Assembly: GCF_050281185.1 (NCBI RefSeq)
Contig: NZ_JBNNWS010000005.1
Span: forward strand, 186,001 to 250,000
From: Heyndrickxia sp050281185
Lineage (GTDB): Bacteria; Bacillota; Bacilli; Bacillales; Bacillaceae_C
Direction of reading: 5' to 3'
DNA: 64,000 bases
Shown: piece after piece, positions 24,994-32,741 of the stretch
Layout: the number at the start of each line of letters is the position of its first letter
Numbering within the stretch: position 1 is the first letter of the stretch
Translations under genes and position numbers: made by a program
Notes under the pieces: model-generated
Seen by the model: only the letters and a program-made list of their open reading frames with translations
The model's database searches: none
Told to the model about the DNA's origin: nothing

Positions 24994-26115
24994 TTAGTCT
25001 ATTGCCACTTCTTGAATAATTGCTATTACCATATCTGTAAGCTTTACAAGTTCCTCAACAGGCATACGTTCATTTGTAGTGTGAATTTCTTCATAACCAA
25101 CAGCTAAATTTACAGTAGGAATGCCAAAACCAGCAATTACGTTTGCATCACTTCCACCGCCGCTTTGCTCAAGTTTGCATTCTCTTCCAATCTTCGCAGC
25201 AGCTTTTTTTGCGATTTCTACAACTTGGTCACCATCAGCAAATTTAAATCCTGGATACATGACCTTTATATCTACATCTGCTTTTCCACCCATTTCTACT
25301 GCTGCTTGTTCAAATGCTTCTTTCATTTTAGCAACTTGTGCTTCCATTTTTTCTGGAACTAAAGAGCGGGCCTCTGCTAATATATCAACACGGTCACAAA
25401 CAATATTCGTAGCTTGGCCGCCTTCAAAACGTCCAATATTTGCAGTAGTTTCCGAATCAATACGTCCAAGTGGCATTCTTGAAATAGCTTTTGCTGCTAT
25501 GGAAATGGCTGAAACACCTTTCTCAGGAGCTACACCTGCGTGCGCAGTTTTACCAAGAATCACTGCATTTACTTTTGCTTGGGTTGGTGCAGCAACAACC
25601 ACATTTCCTACTTTTCCATCGCTATCTAATGCAAATCCATATTTTGCTTTGATAAGAGATGGATCCAGCACTTTTGCTCCAACAAGTCCGGATTCCTCAC
25701 CAACGGTAATAATAAATTGAATGGTACCGTGTTCGATGTTTTCCTCCTTTAATACACGTAGAGCTTCAAACATAGCGGCAAGTCCAGCTTTATCATCGGC
25801 ACCTAATATTGTTGTACCATCTGTCACGACATATCCGTCTTTAATAGAAGGCTTGACACCATTTCCTGGTACAACTGTATCCATATGAGATGTGAAATAA
25901 ATAGTATCCACATTTTGCTTTGTTCCTTTTAATGTACAGATAAGGTTACCTGCACCATGACCAGTTTGTGACATTGTATCGTCTTCAAATACTTCTACAC
26001 CAAGATCTTCGAATTTTTTCTTGAGTACTTTAGAAATATTCCCTTCATTTTTTGTTTCAGAATCAATTTGAACTAATTCTAGAAACTCATTCAGTAAACG
26101 TTCTTGATTAGCCAT
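24994..26115 (-). CDS. yqjE: M20-family peptidase, YqjE (tripeptidase-like)
   Basis: 373 aa. Zinc aminopeptidase of the peptidase T-like branch. TSHMDTVVPG gives the first His/Asp, GADDKAGLAAMF the bridging Asp, GEESGLVGAK the catalytic and ligand Glu pair, and HTTNERMP the last His. GGGSDANV is also typical. It should release N-terminal residues from small peptides in the cytoplasm; the name tripeptidase is by family. The gene starts 72 bp left of a repeat element (26187-26382). Confidence 0.92.
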   Translation of the reverse strand: MANQERLLNEFLELVQIDSETKNEGNISKVLKKKFEDLGVEVFEDDTMSQTGHGAGNLICTLKGTKQNVDTIYFTSHMDTVVPGNGVKPSIKDGYVVTDGTTILGADDKAGLAAMFEALRVLKEENIEHGTIQFIITVGEESGLVGAKVLDPSLIKAKYGFALDSDGKVGNVVVAAPTQAKVNAVILGKTAHAGVAPEKGVSAISIAAKAISRMPLGRIDSETTANIGRFEGGQATNIVCDRVDILAEARSLVPEKMEAQVAKMKEAFEQAAVEMGGKADVDIKVMYPGFKFADGDQVVEIAKKAAAKIGRECKLEQSGGGSDANVIAGFGIPTVNLAVGYEEIHTTNERMPVEELVKLTDMVIAIIQEVAID

Positions 26116-26186
26116 TTAAAAGACCTCCAAAAATATATGTATTCACTTAATAAGTATATCGCTAAATTGATTTATGGACAAATACG

Positions 26187-26382
26187 AAAAGCGAAAAGCG
26201 CCGCAGCTCTAGCGCACGGATTTTGTAGTCTTCGACTGAGATAAAGGAAACACGGCGAGGTAGTAAGGAGCCGATATTGACTTATCGTAGGGAGAAGACG
26301 AAGAAATCCGATAGGCGCTGGAGCTAGACATAGCAGACACTTTTCATGTCTATATCATTAGTAAATTTTATACTTTCTTACC
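26187..26382 (+). repeat. Long repeat element, copy A1
   Basis: About 196 bp, closely matched by 48044-48249. It starts AAAAGCGAAAAGCGCCGCAGC, ends in TTTATACTTTCTTAC, and includes GGCGCTGGAGCTAGAC near its 3' third. Internal complementarity: CGGATTT...TAGTCTTC with GAAGAC...AAATCCG, and AGCTCTAGCGC with GCGCTGGAGCT. It abuts the terminator of the gene to its right. No ORF. With that terminator it fills the 319-base gap 26116-26434. Confidence 0.88.
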
Positions 26383-26385
26383 TTT

Positions 26386-26414
26386 TAAAAAACCCTAACA
26401 TGATGATGTTAGGG
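26386..26414 (-). terminator. Terminator of the 178-aa membrane protein gene
   Basis: On the minus strand CCCTAACA, loop TCATCA, TGTTAGGG, then T6. It touches the end of repeat A1. Confidence 0.88.
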
Positions 26415-26434
26415 CCGAAGGTACGAATCGATTT

Positions 26435-26971
26435 CTAAAATGTAACTCTGTTATTTTTATAGATCGTTAAATTTTCTCGGGACCTGCTGCCATTGTGAAA
26501 AAATGCAATAATTAATGGTACGATAACTAGCAATATAATTGAGGTCATAAGTATAAGAAAAGATCCAGTCCTTATTTCTTTTTCTCCCACATTATCATGT
26601 TTCTTGATGAATGTATTAATGCTATCATTTATCTCTATTTTACTAGAATCTATCATTTTGTTTTCGGCTACATCATAATAGTATATTTGAGAATTATCCC
26701 AATAATATATTTCACCTCTTACTTCCTGAAACGAAATGTAAAGGACTTTTATATTTTTTTCATATTTCTCTTCATTTTCAATGACATTCGTATTCGTTTC
26801 CATTTCATCCAGCACTTTTGCTGAGTGATTGTCATAATAGGTAAATTCTTCTTTTAATGCTTTTTCAACTTGGTCCATCATAACATTTTCCCCAAAAACA
26901 GTGATACTTCCTAACGAAGAAAAAATTAGAGCCATAAATATTAATAAGCCAATCCGTTTCAATATCATCAC
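26435..26971 (-). CDS. Unknown exported/membrane protein
   Basis: 178 aa. An N-terminal signal-like segment (about 5-25), an acidic extracellular stretch of about 105 residues rich in Tyr and Asn, a membrane segment (about 137-160, SFLILMTSIILLVIVPLIIAFF) and a short basic tail. I do not recognise a family. It has its own terminator and no operon partners. The layout suggests a single-pass anchored protein with its main domain outside. Base composition is AT-rich and repeats flank it on one side, so an accessory origin is possible. Confidence 0.65.
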   Translation of the reverse strand: MMILKRIGLLIFMALIFSSLGSITVFGENVMMDQVEKALKEEFTYYDNHSAKVLDEMETNTNVIENEEKYEKNIKVLYISFQEVRGEIYYWDNSQIYYYDVAENKMIDSSKIEINDSINTFIKKHDNVGEKEIRTGSFLILMTSIILLVIVPLIIAFFHNGSRSRENLTIYKNNRVTF

Positions 26972-27130
26972 CCCTAAATTTTTTAATTATTCATTCGTTA
27001 TTTCTAGTCAATCACTTGGAACTTCTCGCCCCGAAAAAAATCTAATATATATTTCTATTCAATATTTTCTAATTATTCCGAAAGAATGTCAATGTATTTC
27101 GGATGTTTTTTTACAATAAATTACTCAAAT

Positions 27131-27167
27131 GAAAAATGCTGCCTTGCATATTTCTTAGGCAGCATTA
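27131..27167 (-). terminator. Terminator of the mce-carboxyltransferase unit
   Basis: AATGCTGCC (27135-27143) pairs with GGCAGCATT (27158-27166); the minus side continues into TTTT. Confidence 0.8.
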
Positions 27168-27195
27168 ATATTTAAGATAAAAAATTAACAAATCT

Positions 27196-28743
27196 TTATA
27201 ATGGAATATTTCCATGTTTTTTATCAGGTCTTTCTTCCTTTTTATTGCGCATCATTTCTAATGCTTGAATTAATTTTATTCTTGTCTCTCGCGGATCGAT
27301 TACATCATCAACCATACCGCGAGACGCAGCTACATATGGGTTAGCAAATTTTTCGCGATATTCTTCAATTTTTTGTTTTCTTGTTTCCTCAGGATTGTCA
27401 CTATTCTGAATTTCTTTTGCAAAAATAATATTTGCAGCTCCCTCAGGTCCCATTACAGCTATTTCTGCATTTGGCCATGCATAAACAACATCGGCACCAA
27501 TTGATTTGCTATTTAAAGCAACATAAGCACCGCCAAAGGCTTTTCTTAAAATAACCGTGATTTTCGGAACGGTTGCTTCAGAATAAGCATATAAAATTTT
27601 TGCACCATGGCGAATGATTCCACCGTGTTCCTGCTTAATTCCTGGGAAAAATCCAGTGACATCTTCGAACGTAATGATCGGTATATTGAAAGAATCACAG
27701 AAACGTATAAAACGAGCAGCTTTATCAGATGAATCAATATCTAAGCCACCAGCCATAAATTTTGGTTGATTGCACACAAGCCCTACCACTTCTCCTCGAA
27801 TTCTAGCAAATCCGACTACAATATTTTTCGCAAACTCCTTTTGAATTTCGAAAAATGTTTGTTCATCTACTACTTGATCAATCACCTTCCTAATATCATA
27901 AGGACGGACGGCATCAAAAGGGATAATATCCGTTAAATCCGGACGGTAATCTTCAGCTTCGTCCCATGGTTGAAGAGGAGTTTTTTCAGCATTATTTTGT
28001 GGCAGATATGTCAAAAGTGTTCGAACCATCTCTAATACTTCATCTTCGCTTTGAGCACGAAAATGCGCATTTCCACTAATGGTATTATGTACTTTTGATC
28101 CCCCTAAATCCTCGGAAGAAATTTTTTCCCCTGTGACAGTTTCGATTACCTTTGGACCCGTTATAAACATTTGACTTGTTTCATCAACCATAAAAACAAA
28201 GTCGGTAATCGCTGGAGAGTAAACAGCTCCGCCTGCACAAGGTCCCATAATCACTGAAATTTGTGGAATCACACCTGAATAAATCGCATTTCGGTAAAAA
28301 ATATGTCCGTATCCATCCAGCGATACGACACCTTCTTGAATTCGCGCTCCTCCTGAGTCATTTAACCCTATAAACGGTGCTCCATTTTTTGCAGCTAAAT
28401 CCATGACATTTGCAATTTTACTAGCGTGCATTTCTCCAAGTGCCCCGCCGAAAACAGTGAAATCCTGTGAAAATAAATAAATTGGCCGACCATTCACTTT
28501 TGCGTATCCAGTTACAACTCCATCACCTGGTCCCTCCACTTGATCCAAGCCGAAATCATAGCTTCGATGTTCTATAAAAGGATTTAGTTCAACGAATGAT
28601 CCTGGATCAACTAATAAATCGATCCTCTCTCTAGCTGTTAATTTCCCTTTTTGGTGTTGTTTTTCAATTTTTTCATCTCCGCCGCCTAGTTCAATTTTCC
28701 TTTTCCGATCATATAAATCGTTGATTTTTTCATAAATATCTGT
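27196..28743 (-). CDS. yqjD: Acyl-CoA (propionyl-CoA) carboxylase carboxyltransferase subunit, YqjD
   Basis: 515 aa. Biotin-dependent carboxyltransferase of the PccB/MmdA type with the two crotonase-like halves: IYLFSQDFTVFGGALGE... GLNDSGGARIQEG and the C-terminal IGADVVYAWPNAEIAVMGPEGA. It moves CO2 from carboxybiotin to propionyl-CoA (or acts in reverse as a decarboxylase). The start is TTG at 28743, preceded by AAGGAG nine bases away, giving LTDIYEKI; an upstream TTG lacks a site. It follows the methylmalonyl-CoA epimerase gene, which argues for propionyl-CoA as substrate. No dedicated biotin carboxylase gene is adjacent. Confidence 0.92.
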   Translation of the reverse strand, partial: TDIYEKINDLYDRKRKIELGGGDEKIEKQHQKGKLTARERIDLLVDPGSFVELNPFIEHRSYDFGLDQVEGPGDGVVTGYAKVNGRPIYLFSQDFTVFGGALGEMHASKIANVMDLAAKNGAPFIGLNDSGGARIQEGVVSLDGYGHIFYRNAIYSGVIPQISVIMGPCAGGAVYSPAITDFVFMVDETSQMFITGPKVIETVTGEKISSEDLGGSKVHNTISGNAHFRAQSEDEVLEMVRTLLTYLPQNNAEKTPLQPWDEAEDYRPDLTDIIPFDAVRPYDIRKVIDQVVDEQTFFEIQKEFAKNIVVGFARIRGEVVGLVCNQPKFMAGGLDIDSSDKAARFIRFCDSFNIPIITFEDVTGFFPGIKQEHGGIIRHGAKILYAYSEATVPKITVILRKAFGGAYVALNSKSIGADVVYAWPNAEIAVMGPEGAANIIFAKEIQNSDNPEETRKQKIEEYREKFANPYVAASRGMVDDVIDPRETRIKLIQALEMMRNKKEERPDKKHGNIPL

Positions 28744-28787
28744 CAATTCCCATCGCTCCTTGATGTTAATTTCCAATACTAAGTATC

Positions 28788-29192
28788 CTAATCCTTCTTT
28801 TTCTCACATAATTCATATAAAACGCCGTGTCCTGATTTTGGGTGGAGGAAAGCGACCTGTGCCCCACCTGCACCTGGTTTCGGATTATCTTGGATCATTC
28901 GAACTCCCTTATGCTTTAATTCATTTATACGAGCCTCAATATCGTTAACTCCGAATGCGACATGATGAATTCCTTGTCCACGTTTTTCAATAAATTTAGC
29001 AACTGTACTTGATTCATGTAAAGGTTCTAATAATTCTATCTTAACATTACCTGCATCAATAAATGCTACTCGAATATTTTCTGACGGAACTTCTTCGATA
29101 TGCAAACATTCAAATGAAAGCGTTTCCGTATAAAAAGACAAAACTTCATCAATTGAGTGAACAGCTACACCGATGTGATCAACTTTATTCAT
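28788..29192 (-). CDS. mce: Methylmalonyl-CoA epimerase
   Basis: 134 aa. VOC (glyoxalase-fold) enzyme that interconverts (S)- and (R)-methylmalonyl-CoA. Metal ligands are visible as KVDHIGVAV (His6), GIHHVAFGV and a late Glu in VLYELCEK. GGGGAGGT precedes the ATG. It is cotranscribed with yqjD and supplies the isomer used by MutAB, encoded 3-8 kb away. A cre-like sequence lies inside the gene (29114-29129). Confidence 0.92.
   Translation of the reverse strand: MNKVDHIGVAVHSIDEVLSFYTETLSFECLHIEEVPSENIRVAFIDAGNVKIELLEPLHESSTVAKFIEKRGQGIHHVAFGVNDIEARINELKHKGVRMIQDNPKPGAGGAQVAFLHPKSGHGVLYELCEKKKD
29114..29129. promoter_or_regulatory. Weak cre-like site inside mce
   Basis: ATGAAAGCGTTTCCGT differs from the CcpA consensus TGNNANCGNWNNCA at its last base. 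It lies about 70 bp inside the coding region, where a roadblock would be possible. A chance match is not excluded. Confidence 0.3.
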
Positions 29193-29368
29193 AACTATAC
29201 CTCCCCAACTTGTAACAATATATACTTATACATATAGTGTCGAAAATCCTGCTAAATGAAAATAATTAATAAAAATGCCTTAATTCATTCAATATAGTCC
29301 TTGTCTTCTCCTCCGTGTATTTATAAAATAAGATAAGAGACTCTTAAATTGAGGAGTGAAAAAATAGA

Positions 29369-29461
29369 ATGTCTAAAAGAGCACAAAAAATAGTTGTTTA
29401 TTTAATGTTATTTGCTATGCTGGCTTCAACGGTATTAGTTGGGCTTTCATGGTTACTATAA
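29369..29461 (+). CDS. prli42: Stressosome-associated miniprotein Prli42
   Basis: 30 aa, one membrane helix. A short basic N-terminus MSKRAQK leads into IVVYLMLFAMLASTVLVGLS and ends WLL. This is the pattern of Prli42, the membrane miniprotein that anchors the stressosome in Listeria, and is also found in Bacillus. GAGGAG lies upstream at a long spacing of about 13 bases. Too short for standard gene finding. Identity is from memory of the family pattern. Confidence 0.8.
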   Translation: MSKRAQKIVVYLMLFAMLASTVLVGLSWLL

Positions 29462-29471
29462 GCTTAAATTC

Positions 29472-29593
29472 GAAAAGCGGAAGCGCCTTGATTAGCCCCG
29501 ACAAGCAAATAACCTCCACCCATAGAAGTCAGCCCTTCGACTTCAATGGGTGGAGGTTATTTGACCTCGAGGGGCTAGGCGCTGGAGCTAGAC
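29472..29593 (+). repeat. Short repeat element, copy B1
   Basis: GAAAAGCGGAAGCGCC at the left, GGCGCTGGAGCTAGAC at the right, with AGCCCC/GGGGCT and a long central stem: CAAATAACCTCCACCCAT pairs with ATGGGTGGAGGTTATTTG. About 122 bp. It lies just before the yqjA terminator. The right end is shared with the A-type repeats. Confidence 0.9.
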
Positions 29594-29601
29594 AAATATA
29601 A

Positions 29602-29641
29602 TAAAGTCCTTTGCTAAATTAAAAAAGCAAAGGACTTTATC
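29602..29641 (-). terminator. Terminator of yqjA
   Basis: AAAGTCCTTTGC (29603-29614) pairs perfectly with GCAAAGGACTTT (29627-29638). T-rich on the minus side. Confidence 0.85.
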
Positions 29642-29642
29642 T

Positions 29643-30626
29643 TTAGTGTGCTTTCACCTGATGTTTACTATGTGAGTTCTTACTGTGCTTAAAATTACTT
29701 TTAATCGTCAAATATTGCTCTATTTCTCTCATAAATTGAAATAAGCTTGCTCTTGCCTCAAACTCTTCCCGTGTTTTCGGAAGATCCATTTGGTTTATTT
29801 GCTCCCGCATAGAGTAAAGCTTTTTCAATCTTTCTATTGCAGTATTTTTCGGCTGAATATTTTCTTTCAAATCCTCTACAAAATCTGCCATCATCATTCT
29901 TTGTTCAATCATTGAAGAAATAGAAGTAATAACCGGTAAAGAACGTTCAATGATTTCGAACTGTTTTTCACGCATTTTAAAATATGAATAGAAAAAGGAT
30001 TCATTTGTCACAAAGCGATTTTCCACATCTCGTAATGCAAGGCTTTTCGCTTTCTCAATGATATCCGCTGTTTCCGTAATTTCCTTTCCATCCCAAGTAT
30101 TTTTATTGGTACGTAAGTAAAGAATGATTTCTTCAAAAATCTTTCGGAAATTATCTTCAATTTTTTTCTGATACTTTATCAATTGATGGTCTAGACTTGG
30201 CATATAAAGATTGATTATTAATGCTACTCCAATACCAATTAGTATGATTGCAAATTCATTCAAAACAAGATGGCTATCAATGCTTTTGGCTGCTAGGAAG
30301 TGCAAGATGATAACACTGCTAGAGACAACCCCTTCGTTTACCTTCAGGTAGACAGTACTGGGAATAAAGATCAATAAAACAAGTCCTATTACAAAAGGAT
30401 GCTGACCGAATAGGGAGAAAAATAAAGTCGACAAAATCATTGCAAGGACACAGGCAGCAAACCGACTCCAAGCCGCTCTTATTGATTTCATTTTTGTGCT
30501 TTGGATACAAAGAATAGCTAATATTCCAGCTGAAAAATAGTTTTGTAAATGGAGTAATTGAGCGATATAAATAGCAATTGGTGTGGCAATTGCCGTTTTT
30601 AACGTTCGATATCCGATACGAAACAT
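29643..30626 (-). CDS. yqjA: YqjA, aromatic acid exporter family (FUSC-like) membrane protein
   Basis: 327 aa. Four to six membrane segments in the first 150 residues (GYRTLKTAIATPIAIYIAQL, YFSAGILAILCIQ, FAACVLAMILSTLFFSLF, PFVIGLVLLIFIPS), then a helical cytoplasmic part of about 170 residues. This is the DUF939/ArAE_1 layout of B. subtilis YqjA. The family is related to fusaric acid and p-hydroxybenzoate exporters; the cargo is not known. AATGGAGG precedes the ATG. Confidence 0.88.
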   Translation of the reverse strand: MFRIGYRTLKTAIATPIAIYIAQLLHLQNYFSAGILAILCIQSTKMKSIRAAWSRFAACVLAMILSTLFFSLFGQHPFVIGLVLLIFIPSTVYLKVNEGVVSSSVIILHFLAAKSIDSHLVLNEFAIILIGIGVALIINLYMPSLDHQLIKYQKKIEDNFRKIFEEIILYLRTNKNTWDGKEITETADIIEKAKSLALRDVENRFVTNESFFYSYFKMREKQFEIIERSLPVITSISSMIEQRMMMADFVEDLKENIQPKNTAIERLKKLYSMREQINQMDLPKTREEFEARASLFQFMREIEQYLTIKSNFKHSKNSHSKHQVKAH

Positions 30627-30681
30627 TCAGGTTTCCTCCATTTTTATTATGTATGATTATCTTTTAACTTTATCATGCTAC

Positions 30682-30711
30682 AAAAAAAACCGGTTATGAA
30701 CCGGATTTTTT
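30682..30711 (-). terminator. Terminator of brxB
   Basis: CCGGTT, loop ATG plus flanks, AACCGG (30690-30704), and T8 on the minus strand. Confidence 0.85.
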
Positions 30712-30729
30712 GGTATGTTTAGAATATGT

Positions 30730-31167
30730 TTAGATTTCTTCACAATATTGATCAAAGTATTCTTGAAGTTTATTCACAACTGACATAGGATCATGTCCTT
30801 CTATTTCATGGCGCTCTACCATAGTCAAAAGCTCTCCATCTTTTAATAATGCAAATGAAGGTGATGATGGCGGATAACCTACAAAATAACTACGTGCCTT
30901 TGCTGTAGCCTCTTTATCCTGTCCAGCAAATACAGTAACTAATTGATCCGGACGTTTGTCATGGTGAATCGCATGTGCTGCAGCAGGACGTGCAATCCCT
31001 CCAGCACAACCACAGACAGAGTTCACAAGTACTAGAGTAGTTCCTTTTTGAGAAAGGGCTTGATTAACCTCATCTTCTGTTTTTAGTTCTTTATAACCAG
31101 AAGCAACCGCTTCTTCACGAGCTTGGCGAACAACATCATTCATAAATAAATTAAAGTCCATACTCAT
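30730..31167 (-). CDS. brxB: Bacilliredoxin BrxB (YqiW)
   Basis: 145 aa. DUF1094-type thioredoxin-fold protein that removes bacillithiol from oxidised cysteines. NSVCGCAGGIARP shows the CGC active site. The length and the C-terminal EGHDPMSVVNKLQEYFDQYC agree with YphP/YqiW. Cytoplasmic. It implies a bacillithiol-making host. Single gene with its own terminator; its left neighbour is yqjA as in B. subtilis. Confidence 0.95.
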   Translation of the reverse strand: MSMDFNLFMNDVVRQAREEAVASGYKELKTEDEVNQALSQKGTTLVLVNSVCGCAGGIARPAAAHAIHHDKRPDQLVTVFAGQDKEATAKARSYFVGYPPSSPSFALLKDGELLTMVERHEIEGHDPMSVVNKLQEYFDQYCEEI

Positions 31168-31280
31168 TCTTTCGCTTCCTTTCTTACTTATTCCTACATT
31201 CCCATAATAGCAGGTTTTCTTTTGATTTTACAAATATTCTATTCGATGATGGGATAACTTTTATACTTATTTAATTTTTT

Positions 31281-31412
31281 GGCTTTGTTAATGTTTATTG
31301 TTGATAAAATGACCTGTATAGGAAGCGTGAAGCGATTTGTTTACGTAGTAAACTTGCTGAACGCATACTATACAGGGTTTTATTAAAAACAACAACTTTG
31401 TTTAACAAAGAC
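31281..31412. repeat. MITE-like palindromic element (GGCTTTGTTAA ends), copy 1
   Basis: 132 bp with ends GGCTTTGTTAA and TTAACAAAGAC, and an inner inverted repeat CCTGTATAG...CTATACAGG with GAAGCG/CGC-rich arms. A second copy of the same size lies at 54533-54665. No coding capacity. It sits in the 464-base gap between brxB and meaB. Confidence 0.78.
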
Positions 31413-31450
31413 AATTTATTTGAAAAAATAAAGTTTAAAAGGTTAAAGTC

Positions 31451-31548
31451 TTTAGGAAGCGGGTATGATATTAATACATCTAGATCCATACCCCTAAACT
31501 CCCTAGATGTTTTTTGGATAGCGACTGATTAATCGCTGTCCTTTTTTA
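31451..31548 (+). ncRNA. Possible orphan leader/ncRNA with tandem terminators
   Basis: Plus-strand terminator 1: ACATCTAG (31476-31483) with CTAGATGT (31503-31510), then T6. Terminator 2: GGATAGCGA (31516-31524) with TCGCTGTCC (31533-31541), then T6. An alternative stem TTTAG+GGGTATG (31451-31467) with CATACCC+CTAAA (31487-31498) traps the left arm of terminator 1, as in attenuators. No plus-strand gene lies upstream or downstream, so its host transcript is unknown. Confidence 0.4.
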
Positions 31549-31551
31549 TTA

Positions 31552-31622
31552 GAAAAGCGGAAGCGCCTTGGTCAGCCCCGACAAGCAAATAACCTCGAGG
31601 GGCTAGGCGCTGAAGCTGGACA
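31552..31622 (+). repeat. Short repeat element, copy B2 (central hairpin lost)
   Basis: Same ends as B1 (GAAAAGCGGAAGCGCCTTG...GGCGCTGAAGCTGGAC), but AACCT runs straight into CGAGGGGC. The central hairpin is missing, as expected from deletion between the ACCT direct repeats seen in B1. It ends nine bases before the meaB stop. Confidence 0.85.
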
Positions 31623-31631
31623 TAGAACCAC

Positions 31632-32741
31632 TTATTTTCTTAAATATTTTTCAAAAAGAATATCAACAGCCATTGAAACAGTAGTATCACCGTCAATCAC
31701 TGATTTTTGATAGAATGAAAGCCATCTTTTTATTTCAGGGTGCTGGTAAAAGGAAAATTCAAGTCTTTCGGTAATTTGAGAAAACATCCACTCCTTTGCC
31801 TGTATATTACGTCTTTCTGCAAAAACCCCTGATTGATATGTGAGATTATTAAATTTCGTAACCATATCCCATATCTCTTCGATTCCAATTCCATGCAAAG
31901 CAGAACAAGTATGTGCTCTTGTGTCCCATCCTTTTGTAGCCGGCATTAAAAAATGAAGGATTTGGTTATATTCCCTTCGCGTCTTTTCAGCTAAAGGTTT
32001 ATTATCGCCATCCGCTTTATTCACAATAATCGCATCTGCAAGCTCCATAATTCCTTTTTTCATTCCTTGCAGCTGATCACCTGCACCTGTAATCGTAAGC
32101 AGCATAAAAAAGTCGACCATGCCTCTCACGATCACCTCACTTTGACCAACTCCTACCGTTTCTACGATAATCACATCAAAGCCAGCCGCTTCACATGCCA
32201 AAATCGTTTCTCTTGTTTTCCGATGAACACCGCCAAGTGTGCCTGATGATGGTGAAGGTCTAATATATGCTTTATCATTCCTTACAAGTCGCTCCATCCG
32301 AGTTTTATCCCCTAAAATACTACCTCCACTTATCGTCGAGCTTGGATCGATAGCCAGAACCGCGACTTGGTGGCCCCGTTCACACAATAACGTGCCGAAT
32401 TCTTCAATAAAAGTACTTTTACCCGCACCAGGAACCCCTGTAATTCCAATTCGAATGGATTTTCCAGAATGTGGCAATAATTGACTTAACATCTCTTGTG
32501 CTTTTTGAAAATGATGTGCAGCATTACTTTCAATCAAAGTAATCGCTTTCGATAGCATCATTCTATCTCCCTGCAGAACGCCATTTACTAAATCTTTTAC
32601 AGTAAGTTCATCTTTTTTTTGCTTTTGGAACGTTTTCCGAGGTGTTTTTTGAAATCCATCATGAGATGATTTCATTCCAGGCATATAAGAAGAAGTTTCA
32701 TCGTCAGAATCTAACCATTCAGGACGTTTAGTGTCTGTCAT
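31632..32741 (-). CDS. meaB: MeaB GTPase chaperone of methylmalonyl-CoA mutase
   Basis: 369 aa. G3E-family GTPase that protects and reloads the B12 enzyme. Walker A is GVPGAGKST, followed by VLAIDPSS, IVETVGVGQSE (switch) and VNKAD (base specificity). An N-terminal extension of about 45 polar residues (SDDETSSYMPGMKSS) is longer than in many MeaB. Its ATG follows the mutB stop directly (TAAATG), so translation is coupled and the proteins form one unit. Confidence 0.94.
   Translation of the reverse strand: MTDTKRPEWLDSDDETSSYMPGMKSSHDGFQKTPRKTFQKQKKDELTVKDLVNGVLQGDRMMLSKAITLIESNAAHHFQKAQEMLSQLLPHSGKSIRIGITGVPGAGKSTFIEEFGTLLCERGHQVAVLAIDPSSTISGGSILGDKTRMERLVRNDKAYIRPSPSSGTLGGVHRKTRETILACEAAGFDVIIVETVGVGQSEVIVRGMVDFFMLLTITGAGDQLQGMKKGIMELADAIIVNKADGDNKPLAEKTRREYNQILHFLMPATKGWDTRAHTCSALHGIGIEEIWDMVTKFNNLTYQSGVFAERRNIQAKEWMFSQITERLEFSFYQHPEIKRWLSFYQKSVIDGDTTVSMAVDILFEKYLRK

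Noticed and set aside
25121..25720. 199-codon plus-strand open frame
   Set aside because: It lies antisense to yqjE, is rich in Ser/Ala/Pro as expected from the complementary strand, and yqjE has all M20 motifs.
31295..31489. 64-codon minus-strand frame in the brxB-meaB gap
   Set aside because: It runs through a palindromic MITE and an attenuator-like fold; no ribosome site and composition typical of noncoding AT-rich DNA.
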